From: an uncultured Acetatifactor sp.
GTDB taxonomy: Bacteria > Bacillota > Clostridia > Lachnospirales > Lachnospiraceae
NCBI GenBank assembly: GCA_944383825.1
Contig: CALWRA010000001.1
Location: 124,001-188,000 of the forward strand
Reading direction: 5' to 3'
Length of the DNA stretch: 64,000 nt
The notes beneath the pieces are model-generated. The model was given only the letters and a program-made list of their open reading frames with translations. It had not been told where the DNA came from and made no database searches. The translations under genes and the position numbers were made by a program. Position 1 is the first letter of the stretch, and each line of letters begins with the position of its first letter. Shown here one piece after another: positions 8,925-17,410 of the stretch.

Positions 8925-8932
8925 AGTAATAT
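8920..8932 (+). promoter_or_regulatory. Probable ArsR operator
   Basis: Inverted repeat ATATT-AGT-AATAT overlapping the -10 box. The third gene of the operon encodes an ArsR-type repressor, so autoregulation from this site is likely; inferred from position. Confidence 0.5.
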
Positions 8933-8970
8933 CTAAAATGCTTTATTATCAAGGAGGATTATGCAGTATT

Positions 8971-9177
8971 ATGAAGCTGTCGCCCAAAATTGCCAGTATC
9001 GGCAGTGAATGTGTAGCTTGCGGCTGCTGCATGGCGGTATGTCCCAGAGATGCGGTTCATGTTGCATCAGGAATTATCGCGCATGTGGATGTGGAAAAAT
9101 GTGTTGGATGCGGCAAATGCGCCAAAACCTGTCCTGCCGCCGTCATCACCATTGTAGAACGGGGGGCTGCGGGATGA
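8971..9177 (+). CDS. 2[4Fe-4S] ferredoxin-type protein
   Basis: 68 residues with two complete cluster motifs C-x2-C-x2-C-x3-C-P: Cys14/17/20/24 and Cys44/47/50/54. This is a soluble bacterial-type two-cluster ferredoxin, presumably passing electrons to the membrane Fe-S protein encoded next, whose start overlaps its stop (ATGA). The start is uncertain: AGGAGG at 8952-8957 is 13 bases from the ATG at 8971, while an upstream in-frame ATG at 8938 would almost coincide with the transcription start. An out-of-frame ATG at 8961 opens a 15-codon reading frame. Confidence 0.85.
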   Translation: MKLSPKIASIGSECVACGCCMAVCPRDAVHVASGIIAHVDVEKCVGCGKCAKTCPAAVITIVERGAAG

Positions 9178-9809
9178 AAAAGAAAAAAAGGTGGTATGAC
9201 TATCTGTGGATCGGAGAATTGCTTTATCTGTGTCTTGGTTTGTTTAATATTTTGTTTGCATGGCTGGGAATGCTGTTCTTTACCATTCCTCTTCTGACTG
9301 CCATAATTGGCGGAAATAAGACTTACTGCAATCGCTACTGCGGCAGGGGGCAGCTTTTGGGAATGCTTGGAGAAAGGCTGAAGCTGTCTCGGAATACGCC
9401 TCCCCCCAGATTCTTGAGAAGCCCTCTGTTCCGTTACGGTTTTCTCGCATTTTTCATGATTATGTTTTGTTTGATGCTTTACAGCACCTACAAAGTATTT
9501 ACAGGAGCTCCGCTACAAGAGACTGTAACGCTTTTATGGGTATTCAGGCTTCCGTGGCAATGGCCGGAAATCGGAATGGTCTCCCCTTGGTTTGCCCAGT
9601 ATGCCTTTGGCTTCTTCGGCGTGATGCTCACCTCCACTGTGCTTGGTTTCATTACCATGGTGCTTTTCCGGCCCCGATCTTGGTGCGTTTACTGCCCTAT
9701 GGGAACGATGACGCAGGGAATCTGTCGGTTAAGACACAGAAAGGAGGAAACAGAGCTTGGAAGAACAGGCAAAAAAAATCGCGGAGCTTCTGAAGCTTCT
9801 GGCCAATGA
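9174..9809 (+). CDS. Membrane Fe-S protein (NapH/polyferredoxin-like)
   Basis: 211-residue membrane protein with four or five hydrophobic helices. Cys motifs CNRYCGRGQLLG (after helix 2) and CVYCPMGTMTQGI (near the C-terminus) are those of the NapH/NosR/YccM family (Fer4_5, PF12801). Longer relatives carry their ferredoxin domains on the same chain; here that part is the separate small gene upstream, with a 4-base overlap. Likely a membrane electron carrier of unknown partner. Its last 53 bases overlap the start of the ArsR gene. Confidence 0.8.
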   Translation: MKKKKRWYDYLWIGELLYLCLGLFNILFAWLGMLFFTIPLLTAIIGGNKTYCNRYCGRGQLLGMLGERLKLSRNTPPPRFLRSPLFRYGFLAFFMIMFCLMLYSTYKVFTGAPLQETVTLLWVFRLPWQWPEIGMVSPWFAQYAFGFFGVMLTSTVLGFITMVLFRPRSWCVYCPMGTMTQGICRLRHRKEETELGRTGKKNRGASEASGQ

Positions 9810-10041
9810 GCACCGTCTTCTGATTTTATGCGCGCTAATGCAGGGCAGCCTCACCGTAGGTGAAATTCATACCTATCTGCCCAATATTACCTTATCTGCG
9901 CTGTCCCAACATTTAAGTCAGCTGAAAACCGCAGGAATTCTCTCTTCCCAAAAGCAGGGCATGAATGTTTTTTACCAAATCGAAGACGAACGGGTCACCG
10001 CACTGATGGAATCCATCAAAAAGTATTACTGCGGACAGTAG
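9757..10041 (+). CDS. ArsR family transcriptional regulator
   Basis: 94-residue winged-helix repressor: LLKLLANEHRLLILCALMQG, then VGEIHTYLPNITLSALSQHL as the recognition region and a GMNVFYQI wing. It begins with TTG, supported by aaggagg 9 bases upstream, inside the end of the preceding membrane protein gene. Only Cys24 or so and Cys91 or so are present, so the classic ArsR metal site (ELCVC) is missing; it may sense redox state or a thiol reagent instead. Probable autoregulator through the repeat at 8920-8932. Confidence 0.88.
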   Translation: MEEQAKKIAELLKLLANEHRLLILCALMQGSLTVGEIHTYLPNITLSALSQHLSQLKTAGILSSQKQGMNVFYQIEDERVTALMESIKKYYCGQ

Positions 10042-10056
10042 CTTTCGAGGCTGTCT

Positions 10057-10749
10057 CTATACCTTAAATCGATACCCAACGCCCCATATGGTTTCAATAT
10101 ACTGGGGCTTTGCGGTATCTTTTTCTATTTTTTCTCTGATTTTCTTGATATGAACGGTTACGGTGGCAATATCTCCTATGGAATCCATGTCCCATATTTC
10201 GCGAAACAACTCTTCCTTTGTAAAAACATGATTCGGATTTTCCGCAAGGAAGGTCAAAAGATCAAACTCCTTAGTAGTAAAGGTCTTTTCCACTCCATCC
10301 ACGTACACGCGCCTTGCAGTCTTGTCGATCCGGATTCCCCGGATTTCCACAATGTCGTTTTGAGGCTTCTGATTAGACCCCACCAGCCGCTCATAGCGGG
10401 CCAGATGCGCTTTCACCCTTGCCACCAGCTCACTGGGACTGAAGGGCTTTGTCATATAGTCGTCTGCGCCCAGTCCCAAGCCTCTGATTTTGTCAATGTC
10501 ATCCTTCTTTGCCGACACCATGAGAATGGGAATGTTTTTCTCCTCCCGGATCTTTTTGCAGACCTCAAATCCATCTATTCCAGGCAGCATCAGATCGAGA
10601 ACAATCAAGTCGTAATCGCCGTTCAGCGCCGTTTGAAGTCCCTCGTCACCTGTATTACAAATATCCACCTGGAAATCACTCAGCTCCAGATAATCCTTTT
10701 CCAAATCCGCAATCGCCACTTCATCTTCAATAATTAAAATTTTGTTCAT
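10057..10749 (-). CDS. OmpR family response regulator
   Basis: 230 residues. Receiver domain with acidic pocket (IIEDE), phospho-acceptor Asp in DLIVLDLMLPGIDGFEV and Lys in DDYMTKPFSP, followed by a winged-helix DNA-binding domain ending TIWGVGYRFKV. Start placed at MNKILIIEDE, with gggag upstream; a longer in-frame extension has no family support. Directly followed upstream by its sensor kinase gene, 31 bp apart. Confidence 0.92.
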   Translation of the reverse strand: MNKILIIEDEVAIADLEKDYLELSDFQVDICNTGDEGLQTALNGDYDLIVLDLMLPGIDGFEVCKKIREEKNIPILMVSAKKDDIDKIRGLGLGADDYMTKPFSPSELVARVKAHLARYERLVGSNQKPQNDIVEIRGIRIDKTARRVYVDGVEKTFTTKEFDLLTFLAENPNHVFTKEELFREIWDMDSIGDIATVTVHIKKIREKIEKDTAKPQYIETIWGVGYRFKV

Positions 10750-10780
10750 TTTTGCTCCCTTTCTTTTCTCATATGATTCT

Positions 10781-12271
10781 CTATGCTTCTGCTGCACGGG
10801 GCTGCAGCTCAATATACTTGCGCAGTACAAAGTGCATGCAGGTTCCTTCGCCTTCCCTGCTTGTGGCCCAGATATAGCCTCCATGATCCTCTATGATCTT
10901 TTTTACAATGGACAATCCGATTCCGCTGCCTCCCTGGGCGGAGTTGCGGGAAGCGTCCGTACGATAAAATCTCTCAAATATTTTTTGCAGATCCTTCTGG
11001 GCAATCCCCTTGCCGTTGTCTTCAATCTCCACTCTGATGGAATCTACCTCATCCAAAATGCGGATGTCTATTTCTCCATGAGATTTATCCATATATTTCA
11101 CGCTGTTGCTAATAATGTTGTTGATGACTTTTTTCATCTGCTCCGGGTCTGCAATAATTACGGTTGATGGATCCACCAGATTGGAATAATTCAATTCAAT
11201 ATTCTTGGATTCCAGATCCAGTCCTACTTCTTCCACACAGTCCCCAAAGTAATCCGATACGTTGATGCGATGAAAATTATAAGGAATACGGTTGTTGTCA
11301 ATACCGGAATATATGGTCAGCTCGTTAATCAGCTTATCCATGTCGTTTGCTTTATTGTAAATGGTTTTGATATATTTATCCATTTTCTCCGGAGTATCCG
11401 CCACGCCGTCCATAATCCCCTCAACATACCCTTTAATGGCCGTAATGGGAGTTTTCAGATCATGAGAAATGTTGCTCACAAGCTCCTTGTTCTGCTTCTC
11501 ATGCTGCATCTTCTCTTCTGACGACTCCTTCAGACGCAACCGCATATCCTCATAATTGCGATAGAGATCTCCAATCTCCCCCTTGGCGTCCGTTTGCAGC
11601 ATATAATCGAAATTCCCCTCTTTGATCTTGCGCATAGCGGCATTCAGCTCATCGATGGGATTAAACACTCCTTTGTGAATCCATTGTGTCAGCATCACGC
11701 TGGTAAACACCAGAATTAACAAGATGGCAATAAACATATCAATCAGCAACTGCTTCGAAATCAGGGTATTCATTTTGGTTATCACAAATACGCTGCCTTG
11801 TGTTCCGTCGGAAAAGGTAAAATCAATCTGCTTAACAAACTTTTCCAAATCATCGTAATATACTCCCGAATCCTCTCCCAAATCGGCTTCGCCGTAATCC
11901 GGGAGCTTGGGAAAAATAACTCTTGAGGCGGCCTCATTTCCCGTATAATAAATTTCATCGCCTTTCCTTACCAGGATATAGGTAGTTCTACGGGATATAT
12001 CGGAATTTACCATTTCCAGATATTCCATATCTTCCAGCATGGCCGGATCCTTCTGAGCCTGTTCAAGCAAAACATAATAGGCTTCGTCCGTAGTATTGAT
12101 AAACGATTTCAGACCATCAGACATTACAGCATAATCCAGAGCTTCCAGTGAAAAGCCCTGCTGCATATTTACCAGGTAAACGCCAATGGTGATAAAGGCC
12201 AGCGCCGTCAGCACCAAAGGAAGAAGTATAATTGTAACAAAGGTTACTCTCAGACGTGTCCTGAATTTCAT
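10781..12271 (-). CDS. Sensor histidine kinase
   Basis: About 496 residues. Two transmembrane helices (about 10-32 and 170-192) flank an extracellular sensor domain, followed by HAMP, the phospho-acceptor His in NISHDLKTPITAIKGYVEG and an ATPase domain (NSVKYM, EDNGKGI, GGSGIGLSIVKKI). It partners the downstream response regulator. The ribosome binding site GGAGGA abuts the first ATG (12277), so the second ATG at 12271, 6 bases away, is the better start. Signal unknown. Confidence 0.9.
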   Translation of the reverse strand: MKFRTRLRVTFVTIILLPLVLTALAFITIGVYLVNMQQGFSLEALDYAVMSDGLKSFINTTDEAYYVLLEQAQKDPAMLEDMEYLEMVNSDISRRTTYILVRKGDEIYYTGNEAASRVIFPKLPDYGEADLGEDSGVYYDDLEKFVKQIDFTFSDGTQGSVFVITKMNTLISKQLLIDMFIAILLILVFTSVMLTQWIHKGVFNPIDELNAAMRKIKEGNFDYMLQTDAKGEIGDLYRNYEDMRLRLKESSEEKMQHEKQNKELVSNISHDLKTPITAIKGYVEGIMDGVADTPEKMDKYIKTIYNKANDMDKLINELTIYSGIDNNRIPYNFHRINVSDYFGDCVEEVGLDLESKNIELNYSNLVDPSTVIIADPEQMKKVINNIISNSVKYMDKSHGEIDIRILDEVDSIRVEIEDNGKGIAQKDLQKIFERFYRTDASRNSAQGGSGIGLSIVKKIIEDHGGYIWATSREGEGTCMHFVLRKYIELQPRAAEA

Positions 12272-12294
12272 AGTCATTCCTCCGAAGTATATCC

Positions 12295-12303
12295 ATTATA
12301 CCA
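12295..12303 (-). promoter_or_regulatory. Extended -10 promoter of the kinase operon
   Basis: TGG-TATAAT read on the minus strand, 24 bp upstream of the kinase start. No good -35 box is present, which fits an extended -10 promoter. It lies back to back with the perR promoter. Confidence 0.5.
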
Positions 12304-12366
12304 CATTACTTTTGCGAATGTGTAAAGTCACACAAATAATATCATAAAAAAAATCTTAAAAACCTA

Positions 12367-12394
12367 TTGACAATTCTGGAAAAATACGTATAAT
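12367..12394 (+). promoter_or_regulatory. perR promoter
   Basis: TTGACA (12367-12372), 16-bp spacer, TATAAT (12389-12394): both boxes are consensus. Confidence 0.85.
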
Positions 12395-12399
12395 AAAAA

Positions 12400-12414
12400 C
12401 AGTAATGATTACTG
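12400..12414 (+). promoter_or_regulatory. PerR box (7-1-7 inverted repeat)
   Basis: CAGTAAT-G-ATTACTG, a perfect 7-1-7 palindrome of the Fur/PerR type, at the predicted transcription start. It indicates autoregulation of perR and control of the reverse rubrerythrin behind it. Confidence 0.8.
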
Positions 12415-12434
12415 ATTTTTAGAAGGAGAATGCA

Positions 12435-12827
12435 ATGGCATTAAAATATAGTCGCCAGCGTGAGATGATAAAGGATTTTCTCATGACAAGACACGATCAT
12501 CCTACCGCTGATATTGTATATATGAATGTGCGCAGGCAAAATCCCAATATTAGTTTGGGAACCGTATACCGCAATCTTTCTTTGCTTGCGGACATCGGAG
12601 AAATACAGCGGCTGCGTCTGGGAGACGGTACGGATCATTTTGATGCCGACACCTCTCCGCACTATCATTTTATCTGCACAAAATGCGGCTGTGTCATGGA
12701 TCTGAAAATGGAGAGCCTCGAAAGCATCACAGATATTGCAGGAGCGGATTTCGATGGAACCATTGACGGCCACGTAACTTATTTTTACGGTACCTGCGGC
12801 GAATGTGCAAAATCGGAAGTTCTTTAA
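12435..12827 (+). CDS. perR: PerR-like Fur family peroxide-sensing repressor
   Basis: 130 residues. The winged-helix N-terminus (KYSRQREMIKDFL, then NISLGTVYRNLSLLADIGEI) is followed by the metal-binding and dimerisation domain. The metal-ligand segment DGTDHFDADTSPHYHFIC and two CxxC zinc motifs (CTKC and CGEC) match PerR, which uses Fe- or Mn-dependent DNA binding and is inactivated by peroxide oxidation of His. It is followed 36 bp downstream by a reverse rubrerythrin, a classic PerR target in clostridia, and preceded by a perfect operator. Confidence 0.88.
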   Translation: MALKYSRQREMIKDFLMTRHDHPTADIVYMNVRRQNPNISLGTVYRNLSLLADIGEIQRLRLGDGTDHFDADTSPHYHFICTKCGCVMDLKMESLESITDIAGADFDGTIDGHVTYFYGTCGECAKSEVL

Positions 12828-12863
12828 TTCAAAATACAATTATAAGAAAAGGAGATTAAAATT

Positions 12864-13403
12864 ATGAAATTTGTATGTCAAGTATGCGGTTATGTTTATG
12901 AAGGCGAGGCAGCTCCCTCTGAGTGCCCTATCTGTCATGCTCCTGCTGAGAAGTTTACTGTTCAGTCAGGTGACAAGTCTTGGGCTGCAGAGCACGTTGT
13001 AGGCGTTGCTCAGGGCGTACGAGAGGATATTATTATGGATCTGAGAGCAAACTTTGAGGGCGAGTGCTCTGAAGTTGGAATGTATCTTGCAATGGCAAGA
13101 GTAGCTCACAGAGAGGGCTATCCTGAAATCGGCCTGTACTGGGAGAAGGCTGCTTACGAAGAGGCTGAACACGCTGCAAAGTTTGCTGAACTTCTGGGCG
13201 AGGTTGTTACCGATTCCACCAAGAAGAATCTGGAAATGAGAGTGGATGCCGAAAACGGAGCAACCGCAGGCAAATTTGATCTCGCAAAGAGAGCAAAAGA
13301 GCTTGGCCTGGATGCAATTCACGACACCGTACATGAGATGGCTCGTGACGAGGCTCGTCACGGAAAAGCATTCGAGGGTCTGTTGAAGAGATACTTCGGC
13401 TAA
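12864..13403 (+). CDS. Reverse rubrerythrin (peroxide/oxygen reductase)
   Basis: 179 residues. The rubredoxin-type iron site is at the N-terminus (Cys5, Cys8, Cys21, Cys24), followed by a ferritin-like diiron domain with [31 protein letters not shown] and [13 protein letters not shown]. This reversed order defines reverse rubrerythrins, NADH-linked H2O2 and O2 reductases in Clostridium acetobutylicum. Biased codon use (many gag, gct, gca codons) suggests high expression. Probably transcribed with perR from the PerR-controlled promoter; a strong terminator follows. Confidence 0.93.
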   Translation: MKFVCQVCGYVYEGEAAPSECPICHAPAEKFTVQSGDKSWAAEHVVGVAQGVREDIIMDLRANFEGECSEVGMYLAMARVAHREGYPEIGLYWEKAAYEEAEHAAKFAELLGEVVTDSTKKNLEMRVDAENGATAGKFDLAKRAKELGLDAIHDTVHEMARDEARHGKAFEGLLKRYFG

Positions 13404-13428
13404 TTATATATCGAAAAATGACATAAAA

Positions 13429-13466
13429 GACGGGCGATCAGCAAGCAGTTGAGATCGTCCGCCTTT
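13429..13466 (+). terminator. Intrinsic terminator after reverse rubrerythrin
   Basis: Hairpin GACGGGCGATC / GATCGTCCGCC (one mismatch, one G-U pair) followed by TTTT, starting 26 bases after the stop codon. Confidence 0.75.
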
Positions 13467-13574
13467 TACGTTAACATAGCCAGAGCAAGCTATTTTCAAG
13501 ATTTTCGCTTTGGATTTATTGGTACAAAAGACGAAAAGTATAATACAAGCCAACAAGGGAAAGCGGGACAAGCC

Positions 13575-13982
13575 ATGAGAGAAAAATACCGAAAGTTTTC
13601 AAAAATGCTTCCTCTTATAATTTATTTTGTCATATGGATTCTGACTGTAGCAGCCTTCTGGCTGGGCCTGAGTCAGGCAGCCATGTTTTATTCCATAGCG
13701 GTCTTTTATCTGGCGCTGCCCGTCAGCACATTTGTGCTTTCTATATTTATCGGCAGAGATAAAAGCTGGGGCTATTTTAAATGTCTGACGCTGATTTTCT
13801 TCGGCTTCCTGTACATGCTGGCCCCCTATGTCACCTTTTCTCTTGCAAATATGCTGTATACAGGCAGATTCATAACTCCTGATCCGGTCAACATGATACC
13901 GGGAATTCTGTGCTCCGCCGCCGGGACGGCACTAGGCATTATTATTCAGACAATTACCGTAAGGTTCCGTCCCTCACGGTAG
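13575..13982 (+). CDS. Small four-helix membrane protein, unknown
   Basis: 135 residues with four predicted transmembrane helices (about 15-35, 38-60, 70-95, 103-125), a basic N-terminus and short loops. A longer in-frame reading starts at 13449, but that would begin inside the preceding terminator; the ATG at 13575 after gcggga is preferred. Convergent with the transglutaminase gene. I do not recognise a family. Confidence 0.65.
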   Translation: MREKYRKFSKMLPLIIYFVIWILTVAAFWLGLSQAAMFYSIAVFYLALPVSTFVLSIFIGRDKSWGYFKCLTLIFFGFLYMLAPYVTFSLANMLYTGRFITPDPVNMIPGILCSAAGTALGIIIQTITVRFRPSR

Positions 13983-14015
13983 TATATTGTTGTCACAGAG
14001 CATTCGGCCTCCGTT

Positions 14016-16304
14016 CTATACAAACGTCCGCCAATAGCGGAAAATCAGCTTTCTGTGCCGTTTCAGCCTCCTCTGAACAGTCTCCGCCGTCTTGACATAT
14101 AATCTTTGCACAAAATCCTCTTCTTCCGGCATAGGAGGACGGGAGCTGTAAGCTGCCCGGCTGACAATCTCCTGCATTCGGGCCATTTCCTCCTCTGACA
14201 CTTCAGGAATCTCCGCGGCAGTCCTTTGTGCAAAATCCTCCTCCTCTCCATTGTAGTTCAAAAGTATGCCGCAAAAATGCAACATTTGTATAAAACGGCC
14301 ATAAGTCCTCCTGCAGCCCTCCCGCTCCATCTTTCTTAACCTTTTTAGTCTGCGATAGTCCAGAAAAAATGGTGCGAGAATCAGGGTGTAAATCCCACAG
14401 CTCCCCAGGGAATAAATCCAGTTTTCATATTTATTAAGATCAATTTTAAAATCAATGGCTTCATCAGTCCGCTTCCCTAAGTCATCTGCGCTCTGGGCCC
14501 CCTCGCTCTGAGTCTGATTCTCTGCGGGAAGTTTCTGTTCCCATCCCTGTTCCCGGATGACCTGTTCCAAAACACTGTTGTCAAAACCGGGATAGGATAC
14601 CAGACCAGCTCCAGCCCCATCCGGGGTCACTTCCACAGGAGTCCAGCCGTAATCCTCCAAAAAAATTTCCACCCATGCATGGGCGTTTTCATCAGTAGCT
14701 ATTGCCTGATAGGTTCCATCCTTCTGAAGCATGAAAGCAGAAGGCTTCACCATATACCCTGTGGCGTACCGAGCAGGAACTCCGTAAAGACGGTACATTA
14801 GCGTTGCCGCAGTAGCAAAATGCTGGCAGTAGCCCCTATGGTTCTCAAACAGAAAGTACTCCACAATGTCCTCGTTCATAGGCGCCCAGCCCGGGGTCAG
14901 AGAATAAGAGGCATTGCTGCGAAGCGTATATAGAATAAAGGCTGTGATCTCATCCAAACCCTCCAAAGGATTTTCCCGGCACAGTTTTGTGAGTCTCGGC
15001 AAAAGCTCCGTCGGAACCTGGGTATAGGCGATGCGGGCTTCCACCAGATAAGCGTCCTGAATCTCCTTATACCAGCCTGCGGCCATGTCAAAGTTATCCA
15101 AAACATTATTCCAGTCCAGGGCCATATCCTTTTGCTCGTAGTACAGATAAGCATATCCGCCATTCCGGGTTTCGTAGCCACTGTTATACTGACCATAATA
15201 GGGAGCATAAGAGTTTTCGTATTGCCCGCTGCTATGTCGGATGTCCAAAGATATATCTTCCGGCCGTCCGCTTTTGTGGAGGTTGGCGTTCAGTACATAA
15301 TACATCCTGTAATACATGCCGGGAATGATTGAGCTCCATTCTCCCCATTGGAGCGTATCCTCCATATTTTCAAACAGCTCCTCGTCGCTGGAACGCACCC
15401 AGTCGCCGCCCACATATTCCCCTCCGCCAAAGCCCTTGAGGTACAGGGCTTCCGAGGGCCTTTCAGACGCCGTCAGCTCCAGCTGAGCCGTGCCTGTGAA
15501 ATAATTATTTCCCCTGCTTATAGCGCCTCCCGTCACTGGAGCCTGGGCTTTTCCAGTCAGTCGGTTCATCATCCTGTATACCTGGCCTTCCGCCTCATAT
15601 GCCCAGCCATAGAGCTCCTGAACATGGAAGGACACCGGCAAGGCTGCCAGAAAAAAGGCCGCCGCCAGAAGAATTCCCACAGCCATACTGCATTTGCGGG
15701 ACAAGTATCTGCTTTTCACTCCGGAAAAAACAAATTTGTGCCTTCCCGGAGTTGTCAGGTAAATAACCCAGAAAGCTATCTGGAACCAAGCCATCAGCAA
15801 AATCGTACCTCCCCCTGCCCTCACTCCCAGCAGCGGCGAAAGGAGCATCAGGCCCGTGGTAATAAGGTACAAAATCATATGCTGCCGCAGAATAAATTCC
15901 AGAAAAAAGAAAACAAAGCAAATAAGAGGCACGGCTGCCAGTGCCAGCAGAGTAACCGGCGTCTGCTCCATGTCTCTTTTCCCCGAAAAGATTCCTGCCA
16001 CATACTCCGCCTGTTCCAAAAGACTTCTCCCAAACATAACAGCCGCCAAAGCCTCCCCCAAAAACGAGAGAAAGCAAAGAAGATAAAACAGCTTTTTTAT
16101 ATAATTATAAGTATACCAGATCAGCAGGCACAGTACCGCCGCTGCAGCATACACGGCCCATTTGCTGTAATCCACCATTTCCATGGCCCCAAAGAGCGAA
16201 AAAATCCCGCAGACTCCCGCCGCAAAGCAAAGAAGGGCGGCCACAGGACGATAAGCGTCGCTGTTTTGCTCCTTCGTATTGATTTTCACCTTAACTGCTC
16301 CCAT
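14016..16304 (-). CDS. Membrane transglutaminase-like protein (TgpA type)
   Basis: 762 residues. The N-terminal half has six or more transmembrane helices (DUF3488-like). The extracytoplasmic transglutaminase-like domain has the catalytic triad region: Cys in HRGYCQHFATAATLMYRL, His in NAHAWVEIFLEDYGWTPVEV and Asp in VTPDG. A last helix (about 615) and a cytoplasmic tail follow. The start at 16304 has AGGAGG 9 bases upstream and lies 13 bp after the DUF58 gene. The set MoxR, DUF58 and TgpA recurs across bacteria and is thought to act on the cell envelope; the substrate is unknown. Confidence 0.85.
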   Translation of the reverse strand: MGAVKVKINTKEQNSDAYRPVAALLCFAAGVCGIFSLFGAMEMVDYSKWAVYAAAAVLCLLIWYTYNYIKKLFYLLCFLSFLGEALAAVMFGRSLLEQAEYVAGIFSGKRDMEQTPVTLLALAAVPLICFVFFFLEFILRQHMILYLITTGLMLLSPLLGVRAGGGTILLMAWFQIAFWVIYLTTPGRHKFVFSGVKSRYLSRKCSMAVGILLAAAFFLAALPVSFHVQELYGWAYEAEGQVYRMMNRLTGKAQAPVTGGAISRGNNYFTGTAQLELTASERPSEALYLKGFGGGEYVGGDWVRSSDEELFENMEDTLQWGEWSSIIPGMYYRMYYVLNANLHKSGRPEDISLDIRHSSGQYENSYAPYYGQYNSGYETRNGGYAYLYYEQKDMALDWNNVLDNFDMAAGWYKEIQDAYLVEARIAYTQVPTELLPRLTKLCRENPLEGLDEITAFILYTLRSNASYSLTPGWAPMNEDIVEYFLFENHRGYCQHFATAATLMYRLYGVPARYATGYMVKPSAFMLQKDGTYQAIATDENAHAWVEIFLEDYGWTPVEVTPDGAGAGLVSYPGFDNSVLEQVIREQGWEQKLPAENQTQSEGAQSADDLGKRTDEAIDFKIDLNKYENWIYSLGSCGIYTLILAPFFLDYRRLKRLRKMEREGCRRTYGRFIQMLHFCGILLNYNGEEEDFAQRTAAEIPEVSEEEMARMQEIVSRAAYSSRPPMPEEEDFVQRLYVKTAETVQRRLKRHRKLIFRYWRTFV

Positions 16305-16317
16305 GTCGGCCTGCCTC

Positions 16318-17406
16318 CTAAACTGCAATAACATGCTGTAGGATTTCCCGATCCAGATTCTGTACGGAAAATTGCCTAATTAAAATTTCATTAAGGTATA
16401 AATTTAGATCGGAATCTATCCTGAAACAATTTTCTGAAATCCCAAGGGCCTTCTTCTCTTCGTTTCTGGCATGCTGTCCCTTTTTCCCTTCGTCCTCCAG
16501 CCTGTAAAGTGAAAGCAGTAAGTCTCTGCACCCGCCTCTATCTGTCACATCCAGATTCATCAAGCGATTATTTTGTCCATCCTGCCAGTAAGCTCTCACA
16601 CAGGCTCCTTGCTCCAAAGCCCCCATCACAAACGCGGACAGCAGCTCATAAAATGCAGATAATTTTTTCCGTTTTATCCTGTCATTTCCTCGGATATCCA
16701 CATATAGACAGATCTGCCTGTCCATTTCCTTCTCGTACTCCTTCACCCAGTACCGGCCTGTTTTGGCGCTTTGGTTCCAGTGAATATGTCTGGTGGAATC
16801 ACCTGCGCGATACTCTCTGATCTGCCGGATTTCTCCCGGATTATCCCCTTTGCGCTGAGTCTGATTTCCATACATCACGCTCCCAGCTCTTCCTGAAAGG
16901 CCTCCTAGCTCCAACCGTAAGACTTTTTCCACAGGAAACACCGCAATGGTCATTTCTTCTCTAAAGGACTTTTTTGCTCCAAACAGCGTGAGATAGTCAT
17001 ATACCTTCAAATGATCCATTCTAAAGCGCACCGGCCCGCAATATTGCGCATACATACCGAAGCGCAGCGGATAGTCTCCACAATCGCTTCCTCCGTAAAT
17101 CATTTTTGTCCTGCTTCTTCCATCCTGCGGATACCCAAAACGAAGACGCAGACGGAAGCGGCTCACCGGTAGCCTGCCCTTGTTTTTTGCTGTTATTACG
17201 CACCAGAGAATAGATTCTTTTTGTGCGGAGTCGCTCTTCCTGGGTATTTCAATCAGCAGATTTTTTTTCAGATAGCGAGCCTGGACATACATCGCTCCCC
17301 CTATGAAAAGCTCCGCAAAGAACAGCACCATAAGCGGCCTGTATCGATACATTCCTGCAATGTAGAAGGTGGCTGCCAAAAGGAATAATAAAACTGCTTT
17401 TTTCAT
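16318..17406 (-). CDS. DUF58 domain-containing protein
   Basis: 362 residues. Two hydrophobic N-terminal helices (about 3-40) are followed by a beta-rich section and the DUF58 core with QIREYRAGDSTRHIHWNQS and YWVKEYEKEMDRQICLYVDI, which belongs to a vWA-like fold. DUF58 proteins partner MoxR AAA+ ATPases, whose gene lies 4 bp upstream. It probably anchors the complex at the membrane with the transglutaminase encoded next. Confidence 0.88.
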   Translation of the reverse strand: MKKAVLLFLLAATFYIAGMYRYRPLMVLFFAELFIGGAMYVQARYLKKNLLIEIPRKSDSAQKESILWCVITAKNKGRLPVSRFRLRLRFGYPQDGRSRTKMIYGGSDCGDYPLRFGMYAQYCGPVRFRMDHLKVYDYLTLFGAKKSFREEMTIAVFPVEKVLRLELGGLSGRAGSVMYGNQTQRKGDNPGEIRQIREYRAGDSTRHIHWNQSAKTGRYWVKEYEKEMDRQICLYVDIRGNDRIKRKKLSAFYELLSAFVMGALEQGACVRAYWQDGQNNRLMNLDVTDRGGCRDLLLSLYRLEDEGKKGQHARNEEKKALGISENCFRIDSDLNLYLNEILIRQFSVQNLDREILQHVIAV

Positions 17407-17410
17407 CCTT

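Noticed and set aside
13449..13574. N-terminal extension of the four-helix membrane protein
   Set aside because: It would start within the terminator hairpin of the preceding gene and lacks a ribosome binding site.
15348..16331. 327-codon plus-strand frame opposite the transglutaminase gene
   Set aside because: Shadow of a clear gene on the other strand; the product is Lys/Gln/His-rich with no recognisable domain.
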